Source of the DNA: Arthrobacter sp. SLBN-83
Lineage (GTDB): Bacteria > Actinomycetota > Actinomycetes > Actinomycetales > Micrococcaceae
NCBI RefSeq assembly: GCF_006715285.1
Contig: NZ_VFMX01000001.1
Coordinates: 4,030,001-4,094,000, forward strand
Reading direction: 5' to 3'
Length of the DNA: 64,000 nucleotides
Shown here: positions 17,221-26,394 of the stretch, piece by piece
How the letters are laid out: the number at the start of each line of letters is the position of its first letter
Position numbering within the stretch: the first letter of the stretch is position 1
Translations under genes and position numbers: made by a program
The notes under the pieces: generated by a model
The model's database searches: none
What the model saw: the letters and a program-made list of their open reading frames with translations, nothing else
What the model was told of the DNA's origin: nothing

Positions 17221-17249
17221 GGAGGATGCTGCCTGCTGGCAGGGCCCCG

Positions 17250-20075
17250 CTAGTTGGCGGAGATCTGGCGCAGCACGTACTGCAGGATGCCGCCGTTGCG
17301 GTAGTAGTCCGCTTCACCCGGGGTATCGATGCGCAGGACGGCGTCGAACGTCTTGGCTGAGCCGTCCTCTGCGGTGGCGGTGACCTTCAGGGTCTTGGGC
17401 GTGGTGCCCTCGTTCAGGGCGGTGACGCCCTCAACCGAGAAGGTTTCCGTGCCGGTGAGGCCCAGGCTGGCAGCGTTCTCGCCGGCCGGGTACTGCAGCG
17501 GCAGGACGCCCATGCCGATGAGGTTGGAGCGGTGGATACGCTCGTAGCTCTCGGCGATGACGGCCTTGACGCCCAGCAGCGCGGTGCCCTTGGCGGCCCA
17601 GTCGCGGGACGAACCGGAACCGTACTCCTTGCCTGCCAGGACCACCAGCGGGGTGCCGGCTGCCTGGTAGTTCTGGGCGGCGTCGTAGACGTAGGCCTGC
17701 GGGCCGTCTGCCTGCGTGAAGTCGCGGGTGAAGCCGCCTTCAACGCCGTCCAGGAGCTGGTTCTTGATGCGGATGTTCGCGAACGTGCCGCGGATCATCA
17801 CTTCGTGGTTGCCACGGCGCGAGCCGTACGAGTTGAAGTCCTTGCGCTCCACGCCGTTGGCCAGCAGGTACTGGCCGGCAGGGGTGTCCGACTTAAACGA
17901 ACCGGCCGGGGAGATGTGGTCGGTGGTGACGGAGTCGCCGAGCTTCAGGAGCACGCGGGCGCCGCTGATGTCCTGGACGGGTTCCGGCTTCGCCTGCATG
18001 CCCTCGAAGTACGGGGGCTTCCGGACGTAGGTGGACTTCTCGTCCCAGGCGAACGTGTCGCCTGCGGGGGTGTCCAGTGCCTTCCAGCGGTCGTCGCCCT
18101 CGAAGACGCCCTCGTAGCCCTTGGCGAACATGTCCTTGTCGATCGAGGAATCGATGACCTGCTGCACCTCAACCGGGTTGGGCCAGATGTCCTTCAGGAA
18201 GACGTCGTTGCCGGCTTCATCCTTGCCCAGGGGGTCGGATTCGAAGTCGAAGTCCATGGATCCGGCCAGGGCGTAGGCGATGACCAGCGGCGGGGACGCC
18301 AGGTAGTTCATCTTGACGTCCGGGTTGATGCGGCCTTCGAAGTTGCGGTTGCCCGACAGGACGGCGCTGACGGCGAGGTCGTTGGCCTGGATGGCCTCGG
18401 AGATCTCTGCCTCCAGCGGACCGGAGTTGCCGATGCAGGTGGCGCAGCCGTAACCCACGATGTAGAAGCCGAGCTTCTCCAGGTAGGGGGTCAGGCCGGA
18501 CTTTTCGTAGTAGTCCGTGACAACCTTCGAACCGGGGGCAACGGAGGTCTTGACCCACGGCTTGGCCGTGAGGCCCTTTTCGACGGCGTTGCGGGCCAGG
18601 ACCGCGGCGGCCAGCATGACCGAGGGGTTGGACGTGTTGGTGCAGGACGTGATGGACGCGATGGTGACCGCGCCGTGGTCCAGCTCGAATTCGCGCCCGT
18701 CGGCCATCTTCACGGGAACCGGGCTGGAAATCCGTCCGGCGCCGCCGTGCGCTGCCGAGTACTTCGGCGGTTCGCGGTCGGTGTCCGAGACGTGGGTTGC
18801 GCCGGTGGTGAAGGACGGGGCGTCGGAGGCCGGGAAGGTCTCTTCGAGGGACTCGTCCAAAGTGCCCGCGTTGGCATCGTGCTGCACGTAGTTCTTGAGG
18901 TCGTGGCGGAACTCGTCCTTGGCCTCGGTCAGTTCAATGCGGTCCTGCGGGCGCTTGGGGCCGGCGATGGACGGAACAACCGTGGACAGATCCAGTTCCA
19001 GGTACTCGGAGAACTTGATGTCGCGGGAAGGATCGTGCCACAGGCCCTGTTCCTTGGAGTAGGCCTCCACCAGGGCGACGTTCTGCTCCGAGCGGCCGGT
19101 GAGGCGCAGGTAGTCCAGGGTGACGTCGTCGATGGGGAACATCGCGGCGGTGGAACCGAACTCGGGGCTCATGTTGCCGATGGTGGCGCGGTTTGCCAGC
19201 GGCACCTCGGCCACGCCTTCGCCGTAGAACTCGACGAACTTGCCCACAACGCCGTGCTTGCGGAGCATTTCGGTGATGGTCAGCACGACGTCCGTGGCGG
19301 TGGCGCCGGCGGGGATGCTGCCGCTGAGCTTGAAGCCGACAACCCGCGGGATCAGCATGGAGACGGGCTGGCCCAGCATGGCCGCCTCGGCTTCGATGCC
19401 GCCAACGCCCCAGCCCAGGACGCCCAGGCCGTTGACCATGGTGGTGTGCGAGTCGGTGCCCACGCAGGTATCAGGGTATGCGCGGAGCACACCGTCCACC
19501 TCGCGGGTCATGACGGTGCGGGCCAGGTATTCGATGTTGACCTGGTGCACGATGCCGGTTCCCGGAGGAACCACCTTGAAGTCGTCGAACGCAGTCTGGC
19601 CCCAGCGCAGGAACTGGTAACGCTCACCGTTGCGCTGGTACTCGATCTCCATGTTGCGCTCCAGCGCGCCGGAGTTGCCGAAGGCATCGATCTGCACGGA
19701 GTGGTCGATCACCATCTCGGCCGGTGCCAGCGGGTTGACCCGCTTGGGGTCACCGCCGAGGTCCTTGACCGCTTCACGCATGGTGGCAAGGTCGACCACG
19801 CAGGGAACGCCGGTGAAGTCCTGCATGATCACGCGCGCCGGCGTGAACTGGATTTCTGTATCGGGCTCCGCATTGGGATCCCAGCCTGCCAAAGCGCGAA
19901 CGTGATCGGCAGTGATGTTCGCGCCGTCCTCGGTCCTCAACAGGTTTTCAAGCAATACCTTGAGGCTGAACGGAAGGTTTTCTGCACCTTCAACGGAGTT
20001 CAGCCGGAAAATCTCGTATTCGGTTCCGGCAACATTAAGTTTGCCTTTTGAACCGAAACTGTCCACAGTGCTCAT
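17250..20075 (-). CDS. acnA: Aconitate hydratase A
   Basis: A 941-residue AcnA/IRP-type aconitase that interconverts citrate and isocitrate in the TCA cycle. The [4Fe-4S] cysteines are visible in SCTNTSNPSV and GCATCIGNSG, and the C-terminal swivel domain carries GSGSSRDWAAKG. Compared with proteobacterial AcnA there is an actinobacterial insertion (about residues 395-440) that contains ESLEETFPASDAPSF. ATG start with a GAGAGGAG site. Monocistronic: terminator downstream, 165-bp leader region upstream holding an imperfect 22-bp palindrome. Confidence 0.95.
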   Translation of the reverse strand: MSTVDSFGSKGKLNVAGTEYEIFRLNSVEGAENLPFSLKVLLENLLRTEDGANITADHVRALAGWDPNAEPDTEIQFTPARVIMQDFTGVPCVVDLATMREAVKDLGGDPKRVNPLAPAEMVIDHSVQIDAFGNSGALERNMEIEYQRNGERYQFLRWGQTAFDDFKVVPPGTGIVHQVNIEYLARTVMTREVDGVLRAYPDTCVGTDSHTTMVNGLGVLGWGVGGIEAEAAMLGQPVSMLIPRVVGFKLSGSIPAGATATDVVLTITEMLRKHGVVGKFVEFYGEGVAEVPLANRATIGNMSPEFGSTAAMFPIDDVTLDYLRLTGRSEQNVALVEAYSKEQGLWHDPSRDIKFSEYLELDLSTVVPSIAGPKRPQDRIELTEAKDEFRHDLKNYVQHDANAGTLDESLEETFPASDAPSFTTGATHVSDTDREPPKYSAAHGGAGRISSPVPVKMADGREFELDHGAVTIASITSCTNTSNPSVMLAAAVLARNAVEKGLTAKPWVKTSVAPGSKVVTDYYEKSGLTPYLEKLGFYIVGYGCATCIGNSGPLEAEISEAIQANDLAVSAVLSGNRNFEGRINPDVKMNYLASPPLVIAYALAGSMDFDFESDPLGKDEAGNDVFLKDIWPNPVEVQQVIDSSIDKDMFAKGYEGVFEGDDRWKALDTPAGDTFAWDEKSTYVRKPPYFEGMQAKPEPVQDISGARVLLKLGDSVTTDHISPAGSFKSDTPAGQYLLANGVERKDFNSYGSRRGNHEVMIRGTFANIRIKNQLLDGVEGGFTRDFTQADGPQAYVYDAAQNYQAAGTPLVVLAGKEYGSGSSRDWAAKGTALLGVKAVIAESYERIHRSNLIGMGVLPLQYPAGENAASLGLTGTETFSVEGVTALNEGTTPKTLKVTATAEDGSAKTFDAVLRIDTPGEADYYRNGGILQYVLRQISAN

Positions 20076-20127
20076 CGCAGGACTCCTCTCGCAACAGTTT
20101 CATCTTTGTCGCGCGGTTGACCGCCTG

Positions 20128-20149
20128 CTAGTTAGGACGCCCTAAGTAG
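20128..20149. promoter_or_regulatory. Imperfect 22-bp palindrome upstream of acnA
   Basis: CTAG-TTAGG-ACGC-CCTAA-GTAG style symmetry: 8 of 9 positions in each arm pair around a 4-bp centre (core TTAGG 20132-20136 and CCTAA 20141-20145). It lies 53-74 bp upstream of the acnA start, where an operator would be expected. The arms resemble the outer parts of DtxR/IdeR boxes, but the spacing is wrong for that family. The cognate regulator is unknown. Confidence 0.45.
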
Positions 20150-20240
20150 TTCCAGGGCCCGAAAATTGCACACGGCCGGCCGAGAATTCGGGCGCGACGT
20201 GGGACTACTACCGCCATCGTAGTCCAAAACCCCGGACGCA

Positions 20241-21629
20241 TCACCGACCCGGAGTCAGCAGTGCCACCGTCTCAAGGTGGTGGGTATGGGGGTAGAGATC
20301 GAAGGCGCGCAGGCCTGTGAGTTGCCAGCCTGAGCGGCGGAAGTAACCGAGGTCACGGGCAAACGACGCCGGGTCGCAGGACACGTAGGCAATGGCCCGG
20401 GGCTGCGATTCGACCAGTTGGCCAACAACGGCTTTCCCGGCACCTGCCCGGGGCGGGTCGAGGACCAGGGCGTCGAAACTCCGCGGCTTTTGGCGCAGGA
20501 CCCGCTCCACCCGGCCCTGGACCACCTCCACCTGCGCAGCGGAGTGAAGGTTCTTCCGGGCGTCGCGGCTGGTTCCGGGCGCCCCTTCCACGGAGAGCAC
20601 GGATCCCGTCTCCCCTACTGCATCGGCCAGGACGGCGGTAAAGAGCCCGGCACCGGCATAGAGGTCCGCAACCACCGCGCCGGGATGGAGGAAGTCCCCT
20701 TGCCCCAGGAATTCAGTGACAGCCCCCACAAGGGTCCCGGGCGCGTCGCGGTGGATCTGCCAGAAGCCCTCGCCGGTCACGCGGTACTCGTGCCCGACGG
20801 CGGATTCCTGCACCCAGGTGCGTCCCCGGAGCTGGCTCACCTGCCCGGTGAGCGGATCAAAGCCAGCGACGGACGCCTCCCCCGGCACGTCGGCAGCGAT
20901 GGCGCGCAACCGTTTTTCCTTGGTTCCGGGAGCCGGGGCCAGGAGTACCAGGGGGCGGGAGCCGTTGGCAGGCGCGGCCACCTCAACCCGCTCCACCCCC
21001 TGCAGGTCCAGGTCCCACAGGTGCAGGGCGTTGATCGCCTCGCTGGCCAGGGGCATTTCCCGCACCGGGATGATGTGGTCGGAACGGTGGGCGTGCATTC
21101 CCAGCCTGCCGGCGGGCGTGACCGAGAAGCTGGCGCGCGTGCGCCACCAAAGGCCGGTGCCGTCGTCGTTCTTCTCCCCCACTGCTTCCACGCTGCCGGT
21201 CCACGCGGACGGCGTCTGTTCGAAGCCGGCCAGCCGGGTGAGCTGCTCGGCCAGCACGTCCGCCTTCAGGCTCCGCTGCCGGGCCAGGCTCATGTGGCCG
21301 AACTCGGCGCCGCCAACCGGCGGGTGGCCGTGGCTCCAGGCGCGCAGGGAATCCGCCGGGCGCCAGAAGTGCTCCACCCGGTCCGGCGAGGCCTCAAGCA
21401 CCTCGATGACATCCGCCCGCCAGAACTTGGCGCTGTCCCCCGCGTCGGTCAGGCGGACGCGGACCTTCTCGCCCGGAATGGCATGGCGGACAAAGACCAC
21501 GCGGCCCTCATGGCGCGCCACGCAGTGCCCGCCGTGGGCCACGGGACCAACGTCGAGCACCGCCTCCCCGCCGGTGTGGCCGGCGTCAAGGGTTTGGGGC
21601 TGGGTGGCGCTGGGGGTCCTGCTGGTCAC
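20241..21629 (-). CDS. Class I SAM-dependent RNA methyltransferase, TrmA/RumA type
   Basis: A 462-residue protein. N-terminal TRAM-like beta-barrel (about residues 15-75, VGPVAHGGHCVARHEGRVVFVRHAIPGE), then the methyltransferase fold with VADLYAGAGLFT, the catalytic DPPRAG and the nucleophilic Cys in YVSCDP. Such enzymes make 5-methyluridine in tRNA or rRNA. The iron-sulfur cysteines of RlmD are not evident. GTG at 21629 is chosen because it overlaps the permease stop by 4 bp; the frame stays open upstream but within the permease gene. Coupling to the permease is a conserved actinobacterial arrangement. Confidence 0.88.
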   Translation of the reverse strand: MTSRTPSATQPQTLDAGHTGGEAVLDVGPVAHGGHCVARHEGRVVFVRHAIPGEKVRVRLTDAGDSAKFWRADVIEVLEASPDRVEHFWRPADSLRAWSHGHPPVGGAEFGHMSLARQRSLKADVLAEQLTRLAGFEQTPSAWTGSVEAVGEKNDDGTGLWWRTRASFSVTPAGRLGMHAHRSDHIIPVREMPLASEAINALHLWDLDLQGVERVEVAAPANGSRPLVLLAPAPGTKEKRLRAIAADVPGEASVAGFDPLTGQVSQLRGRTWVQESAVGHEYRVTGEGFWQIHRDAPGTLVGAVTEFLGQGDFLHPGAVVADLYAGAGLFTAVLADAVGETGSVLSVEGAPGTSRDARKNLHSAAQVEVVQGRVERVLRQKPRSFDALVLDPPRAGAGKAVVGQLVESQPRAIAYVSCDPASFARDLGYFRRSGWQLTGLRAFDLYPHTHHLETVALLTPGR

Positions 21630-23602
21630 TGCACGTCCTGGAGGTTCTTTGCTTCTTCGGATGATTTGAGCTGCCACGGAACGCTGGCCACCATGACCCC
21701 GGGCTCGAAGTGGAGGCGGGTCTTGATGCGCAGTGCCGTCTGGTTGTGCACCAACTGCTCCCACCATTTGCCCACCACGTATTCGGGGATGTACACCACG
21801 ATGAGGTCCCGCGGGGAGTCCAGGCGCATCTGCTTGACGTAGTCCATGATGGGCGTGACCGTTTCCCGGTAGGGGCTGGCGAGGACGGTCAGCGGGACCG
21901 GGATTTCGAGCTTGTCCCAGTCGGCAATGGTGTGCGCTGTTTCCTCCGGGTCGATGTCCACCGTGATGGCGTCAAGCCGCGACGGACGGGAGGCGCGGGC
22001 GTAGGCCAGGGCCCGCAGGACCGGCTTGCGCACGTGCGAGACAAGCAGGACCGCGTGCACCCGTGTCGGCAGTGCCCGCGGGGAGGAATCCTCGTCCACC
22101 GCGAGTTCCTTCGCCACGTTGTCGTAGTGCGCCCGGATGCTCCACATGATCAGGAACAGGATGAACATTGCCAGCAGGGCGATCCAGGCGCCCTGCTCGA
22201 ACTTGGTGATGAGGACGATCACCAGCACCAGGCCGGTCATGCCGAAACCGATGGTGTTGATGGTGCGGGACTTCATCATCCGGCGCCGCACGGCCTTGTC
22301 CTTGGCGAGTTTCAGTTCCCGCCCCCAGTGCCGGATCATGCCCAGCTGGCTCAGGGTAAAGGAAATGAACACCCCCACGATGTAGAGCTGGATGAGCTTG
22401 GTCACGTCGGCGTCGAACGAAATGATCAGCACCAGGGCGCCGGCGGCGAGGGCCAGCACACCGTTGCTGAACGCGAGGCGGTCGCCGCGGGTGCGGAGCT
22501 GGCGTGGCAGGTAGCCGTCCTGGGCCAGGATGGAGCCCAGCACCGGGAAGCCGTTGAAGGCGGTGTTGGACGCGAACACCAGGATGACGCCGGTGGCGGC
22601 AACCACGATGTAGAACGGGATGCTGCCGGCGCCGAAGATGGTCTGCGCGATCTGGGAGATGGCCGGGTTCTGGACGTAGCCCTCCGGCAGCGGTTTCCCG
22701 TCCAGAAGGAATTCCTTGGCGGGGTCCAGAACGATGTGGACCTTGGTGGCGTTGGCCAGGTAGATGATGCCGGCCAGCATGGCGGCGCCGATCACGCCCA
22801 GGAGCAGCAGCGTGGTGGCCGCGTTCTTGCTCTTGGGGTGCCGGAAGTTGGGAACGCCGTTGCTGATCGCTTCCACGCCCGTGAGCGCCGCAGCGCCTGA
22901 GGAAAAGGCCCGCAGCAGCAGGAAGGCACCGGCCAGGCCCACCAGGCCCTGGTCGAAGCCCTCCGCCGGAACGATGGTGAACGCGGCCGACGGCGCCTGC
23001 CCCAGCTGCCCGGTGGCGGCCTGGAACATGCCCACCGCGGTCATGCCAAGGATGGACGCCATGAAGATATAGGTAGGGACGGCGAAGACGCTGCCCGCTT
23101 CCTTGATGCCGCGCAGGTTCACCAGGGCAAGGATGACGACGCCGATGGTGGCTATGACGGCCTGCTCACCGTGCAGCGACGGCACAGCCGTGGTGAGGTA
23201 GGCGGCGGCCGAGGACATGGATACGGCCACCGTCAGGACGTAGTCCACCAGGAGGGCCGACGCCACCGTCAGCCCCGCGTACTTGCCCAGGTTTTCATTT
23301 GCGATCTCGTAATCGCCGCCGCCCGAGGGGTATGCGTGCACATTCTGACGGTAGGACGCCACCACCGTGAGCAGCACCACCATGACGGCCAGGCCCACCA
23401 GCGGCGAGATGGCCACGGCGCTGACACCGGCCAGGGCCAGGGTCAGCAGGATCTCATCCGGAGCGTACGCCACGGAGGACAGTGCGTCGGATGCGAAGAT
23501 CGGGAGTGCGATCTTCTTCGGGAGCAGGGTATGGGACAGGCGGTCATTCCTGAAGGGACGGCCCACCAGCACGCGTTTGACGGCGTTCAGTATTGTCAAC
23601 AC
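21626..23602 (-). CDS. APC family permease, KimA-like (probable K+ uptake)
   Basis: A 658-residue membrane protein with about 12 helices in the first 480 residues and a soluble C-terminal domain (about 490-640) that looks like a universal-stress-type alpha/beta fold. The N-terminus (LPIFASDALSSVAYAPDEIL) and SYRQNVHAYPSGGGDYEIA are typical of the KimA/YdaO branch of the APC superfamily. Divergent transcription from two TrkA-type potassium regulators supports K+ transport; amino-acid transport is the alternative. GTG start. Followed by, and overlapping, the RNA methyltransferase gene. Confidence 0.82.
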   Translation of the reverse strand: MLTILNAVKRVLVGRPFRNDRLSHTLLPKKIALPIFASDALSSVAYAPDEILLTLALAGVSAVAISPLVGLAVMVVLLTVVASYRQNVHAYPSGGGDYEIANENLGKYAGLTVASALLVDYVLTVAVSMSSAAAYLTTAVPSLHGEQAVIATIGVVILALVNLRGIKEAGSVFAVPTYIFMASILGMTAVGMFQAATGQLGQAPSAAFTIVPAEGFDQGLVGLAGAFLLLRAFSSGAAALTGVEAISNGVPNFRHPKSKNAATTLLLLGVIGAAMLAGIIYLANATKVHIVLDPAKEFLLDGKPLPEGYVQNPAISQIAQTIFGAGSIPFYIVVAATGVILVFASNTAFNGFPVLGSILAQDGYLPRQLRTRGDRLAFSNGVLALAAGALVLIISFDADVTKLIQLYIVGVFISFTLSQLGMIRHWGRELKLAKDKAVRRRMMKSRTINTIGFGMTGLVLVIVLITKFEQGAWIALLAMFILFLIMWSIRAHYDNVAKELAVDEDSSPRALPTRVHAVLLVSHVRKPVLRALAYARASRPSRLDAITVDIDPEETAHTIADWDKLEIPVPLTVLASPYRETVTPIMDYVKQMRLDSPRDLIVVYIPEYVVGKWWEQLVHNQTALRIKTRLHFEPGVMVASVPWQLKSSEEAKNLQDVQ

Positions 23603-23720
23603 CCCACAAAGCTAGTCTGATTCGGGAGCGATGTCATGACGGGGCCCGGCCGGGCCGAACCAGGACCGTGCCGGTAGAGTTCTAGCTGCACGATCCTGAC
23701 ATACATAAAGAGGAGATACG

Positions 23721-24395
23721 GTGGCGCATTTCGTGATCATGGGATGTGGCCGGGTGGGGGCAACGCTGGCGCACACGCTGGAGGATGCCGGGCATTCCGT
23801 GGCCATCATCGACCAGGACGACCGCGCCTTCCGCCGGCTCCGCCAGGGCTTCACCGGCCGGAAGGTCACCGGGGTGGGCTTTGACCGTGAAACCCTCAAG
23901 CAGGCAGGAGTAGGCGAGGCCTACGCCTTCGCTGCCGTTTCCAGCGGTGACAACTCCAATATCCTGGCGACGCGGGTTGCCCGCGAAACCTTCCACGTGC
24001 CGCACGTCGTCGCGCGCATCTACGATCCCGGACGCGCCGAGATCTACCAGCGCCTGGGCATCCCCACGGTGGCCGCCGTCCGCTGGAGCGCGGACCAGGT
24101 GCTGCGGCGCATCCTTCCCGAGCAGCACCTGGCGGGCGACTTCCGTGAACCGTCCGGACGCCTGGTCCTGGCCGAGCTGGACCTCGACGCCGGGTGGATT
24201 GGGCACCGGATCAGCAGCATCGAAAAGGCCGCCGATGTCCGCGTTGCCTACCTCACCCGCTTCGGCGAGGGCATCCTTCCCGATGCCGGGACCGCCTACC
24301 AGGACGGCGACACGGTGCACGCCATGCTGCAGGTGGACCGCAGCGCCCAGATCGCCCAGGTCCTCGCCAAAGCCCCCGCCAAGGAGTACCAGTGA
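23721..24395 (+). CDS. TrkA-type RCK potassium-uptake protein (first of pair, CeoB-like)
   Basis: A 224-residue cytosolic protein: RCK_N Rossmann domain with MGCGRVGATLAHTL at residues 6-19 and nucleotide-ribose acidic residue at the end of beta-2 (IIDQDDRAF), then a RCK_C domain (about 140-220). RCK proteins gate potassium transporters in response to nucleotides such as NAD(H), ATP or c-di-AMP. GTG start with a strong AAAGAGGAGA site. The stop overlaps the second trkA gene by 4 bp. Faces the KimA-like permease across 118 bp. Confidence 0.9.
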   Translation: MAHFVIMGCGRVGATLAHTLEDAGHSVAIIDQDDRAFRRLRQGFTGRKVTGVGFDRETLKQAGVGEAYAFAAVSSGDNSNILATRVARETFHVPHVVARIYDPGRAEIYQRLGIPTVAAVRWSADQVLRRILPEQHLAGDFREPSGRLVLAELDLDAGWIGHRISSIEKAADVRVAYLTRFGEGILPDAGTAYQDGDTVHAMLQVDRSAQIAQVLAKAPAKEYQ

Positions 24396-25147
24396 AAGTT
24401 GTTATCGTCGGCGCAGGCAGCGTCGGGTCATCCATCGCCCGGGAACTGCTGGCGCACAAGCACGAGATCCTGCTGATCGACCTCAAGCCCGAGGTGATCG
24501 GCCGCAGCGGCCTGCGGGGTGCCCATTGGCTGGTAGGCGATGCCTGCGAGCTTTCCACCCTCCAAGGCGCCAAGGTGGAGGACGCCGATGTGGTGGTTTC
24601 CGCGACGGGCGATGACAAGGTCAACCTGGTGGTGTCCCTGCTGGCGAAAACGGAGTTCGGCGTTGGCCGTACCGTGGGCCGGGTGAACAACCCGAAGAAC
24701 GACTGGATGTTCAACGACTCCTGGGGCGTGGACGTCGCCGTCAACACTCCGCAGCTCATGACCGCCCTGGTGGAGGAGGCCGTGGAGATTGGCGACTTGG
24801 TCCGGCTCCTGACCCTGCAGACCGGAGTGGCGTCGCTGGTGGAATTCACCGTCCCGCATGACTCGCACGTGATCGGCATGACCGTGGGAGACATCCATTG
24901 GCCCGCGGACGCCACCCTGGTGGCCATCCTTCGGGACCAGGCCCCCATCACCCCCAGCCGGGACGACGTCATCGACGGCGGCGATGAGCTCTTCTTCGTC
25001 ACCACCATCGCCGCTGAGGACGGCCTCCGGGAACTGCTCTCCTCCGCGCCCGGCAGCATCGACGCCGGCCACCAGCCGGCGGGCAGCAGCACACCCGCCG
25101 GCGCCGGCCACGGGCCTGCCACGGACGACGACGGCTTCGACGGTTAG
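24392..25147 (+). CDS. TrkA-type RCK potassium-uptake protein (second of pair, CeoC-like)
   Basis: A 251-residue RCK protein: Rossmann motif VGAGSVGSSIAREL at residues 6-19, LLIDLKPEV after beta-2, RCK_C domain in the second half, and a Gly/Ala/His-rich tail of about 35 residues. GTG at 24392 is used because it forms a GTGA overlap with the previous stop; open sequence further upstream lies inside the first gene. Two consecutive RCK genes next to an APC permease correspond to the ceoB-ceoC arrangement described in mycobacteria. Confidence 0.9.
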   Translation: MKVVIVGAGSVGSSIARELLAHKHEILLIDLKPEVIGRSGLRGAHWLVGDACELSTLQGAKVEDADVVVSATGDDKVNLVVSLLAKTEFGVGRTVGRVNNPKNDWMFNDSWGVDVAVNTPQLMTALVEEAVEIGDLVRLLTLQTGVASLVEFTVPHDSHVIGMTVGDIHWPADATLVAILRDQAPITPSRDDVIDGGDELFFVTTIAAEDGLRELLSSAPGSIDAGHQPAGSSTPAGAGHGPATDDDGFDG

Positions 25148-25243
25148 GCTTCCGGTGCCGCCTTGGGCGTCGGGAGGCTTGGCGTCAGGCAGCTAAAGCG
25201 TCCGGCATCCGGTACGCCCTGAGGTGCCGGCTTGCTTGGGGCG

Positions 25244-26014
25244 TCAGGCCGCCTGGCCGGCCTCGGTTTCGGTTTCGGCCGGAGCCGGCCGGGTCACGAG
25301 CCAGGCCACCCAGATCCCGAGGATGTACAGGGGTGCGCCCATAATCAACCGTGTGGTGGCGAGGGCGGCCAGGCCGTCAGTGCCCATGAGGTACAGGGGC
25401 ACCTGCACGATGAGCCGGAGGGCCAGGACGGCGACGATGATCCAGGTGCCCAGGCGGTAGGCCTTGACCCGGTCCGGCTCCTTGCGCCATTCCACGCCCT
25501 CATTCCGGATGAAGCCGAAGAGCAGCCCGGCCACAGGCCACTTGACGGCGATCGAGATGACCATCGCCAAAATGTAGGCGGCATTGGTAAAGAAGCCGGG
25601 GAGGTAGAAGTCTTCCGCTTTACCGGTGGTGTTGGCCAGCCAGGCCGAAATGCCGACGCCTGCCACGCCCGCCAGGGCCTGGGTGAGGGGCCGGCGCTGC
25701 ACCAGGCGGACCACGGTGAACACGGCCGCCGACGCCAGGGCCGCCACCAGTGACAACGGCAGCTCGCGGGTGACGGTGAAGGCCACCAGGAAAACCAGGC
25801 CGGGAACAATGCTTTCGGCAATGCCCTGCACTCCCCCCGCGCTGCGCAAAACGTCCACGCGGCCGTCGTGGGTACGGTGGAGGCCCGCTTTGGCTGCATA
25901 CTCTGCGGCGAGGCCGGCAACCGGGGACTGTCCTGCGGCCTGCGGCCTACCCTCCTCCGGCCCGCCGGCACGGCGTGAAGTGCCGGATGGCTGGTCGGGC
26001 TGGTGCTCGGTCAT
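25244..26014 (-). CDS. DUF3159 domain-containing membrane protein
   Basis: A 256-residue protein with a polar, Pro-rich first 35 residues followed by about five or six hydrophobic helices (VPGLVFLVAFTVT, LSLVAALASAAVFTVVRLV, YILAMVISIAVKWPVAG, IIVAVLALRLIVQVPLYL). It matches actinobacterial DUF3159, of unknown function, usually last in the dut-DUF3710-OB-fold cluster as here. ATG overlaps the OB-fold stop (ATGA). Convergent with the trkA pair. Confidence 0.85.
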   Translation of the reverse strand: MTEHQPDQPSGTSRRAGGPEEGRPQAAGQSPVAGLAAEYAAKAGLHRTHDGRVDVLRSAGGVQGIAESIVPGLVFLVAFTVTRELPLSLVAALASAAVFTVVRLVQRRPLTQALAGVAGVGISAWLANTTGKAEDFYLPGFFTNAAYILAMVISIAVKWPVAGLLFGFIRNEGVEWRKEPDRVKAYRLGTWIIVAVLALRLIVQVPLYLMGTDGLAALATTRLIMGAPLYILGIWVAWLVTRPAPAETETEAGQAA

Positions 26015-26394
26015 TCGTTCTCCTGGCGGGACAGTATCTCGTAACGGGGATTGAAGATGGTGGGCATGTCCTTGCCGCGGGCCAGCATTCCCTCCACGCG
26101 GATCTCGGCGCCGGCTTGGATGCCCGGCACACGCCGCCGGCCCAGCCAGACAACGCGGAGCCTTGGGGGCCTGCCCCGGCCCGACGCTGTTGCGGGACGG
26201 TCGGCGTCGTCCTCAGTGACGATGGCGCTGTACTCAGGGGTGCGGTCGGCCGGGACGAAGGTCACCGATTCGATGTGCCCCTGGCACAGGACACGTCCCC
26301 TGTCGGGAAGCTGCCCCAACGGTGTGATGCCGCCAAGGCCCGTCCCTGCCTCGTCGAGGTTGGGCTCAGCCGATCTGGGTGATTTCCGGACCAC
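26011..26394 (-). CDS. OB-fold nucleic-acid-binding domain protein
   Basis: A 127-residue protein: after a polar start it shows the five-strand OB-fold pattern (GRVLCQGHIESVTFVP, EYSAIVTED, RLRVVWLGRRRVPGIQAGAEIRVEGMLA). OB folds of this type bind nucleic acid. GTG at 26394 is selected by GGAGGAG nine bases upstream and leaves a 29-bp overlap with the DUF3710 gene; a much longer open frame extends into that gene and is not used. The position between DUF3710 and DUF3159 is conserved in actinobacteria. Confidence 0.75.
   Translation of the reverse strand: MVRKSPRSAEPNLDEAGTGLGGITPLGQLPDRGRVLCQGHIESVTFVPADRTPEYSAIVTEDDADRPATASGRGRPPRLRVVWLGRRRVPGIQAGAEIRVEGMLARGKDMPTIFNPRYEILSRQENE

Noticed and set aside
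17532..20051. 839-codon open frame on the plus strand opposite acnA
   Set aside because: It mirrors the aconitase gene, has no recognisable motif, and its composition (Val/Gly/His-rich) is that expected for the antisense of a high-GC gene.
20128..20149. Iron box (IdeR/DtxR) upstream of acnA
   Set aside because: TTAGG and CCTAA are 4 bp apart; DtxR-type boxes require 9 bp between them.
23603..23720. c-di-AMP (ydaO-type) riboswitch in front of the KimA-like gene
   Set aside because: The divergent gap is only 118 bp and I see none of the expected conserved structure.
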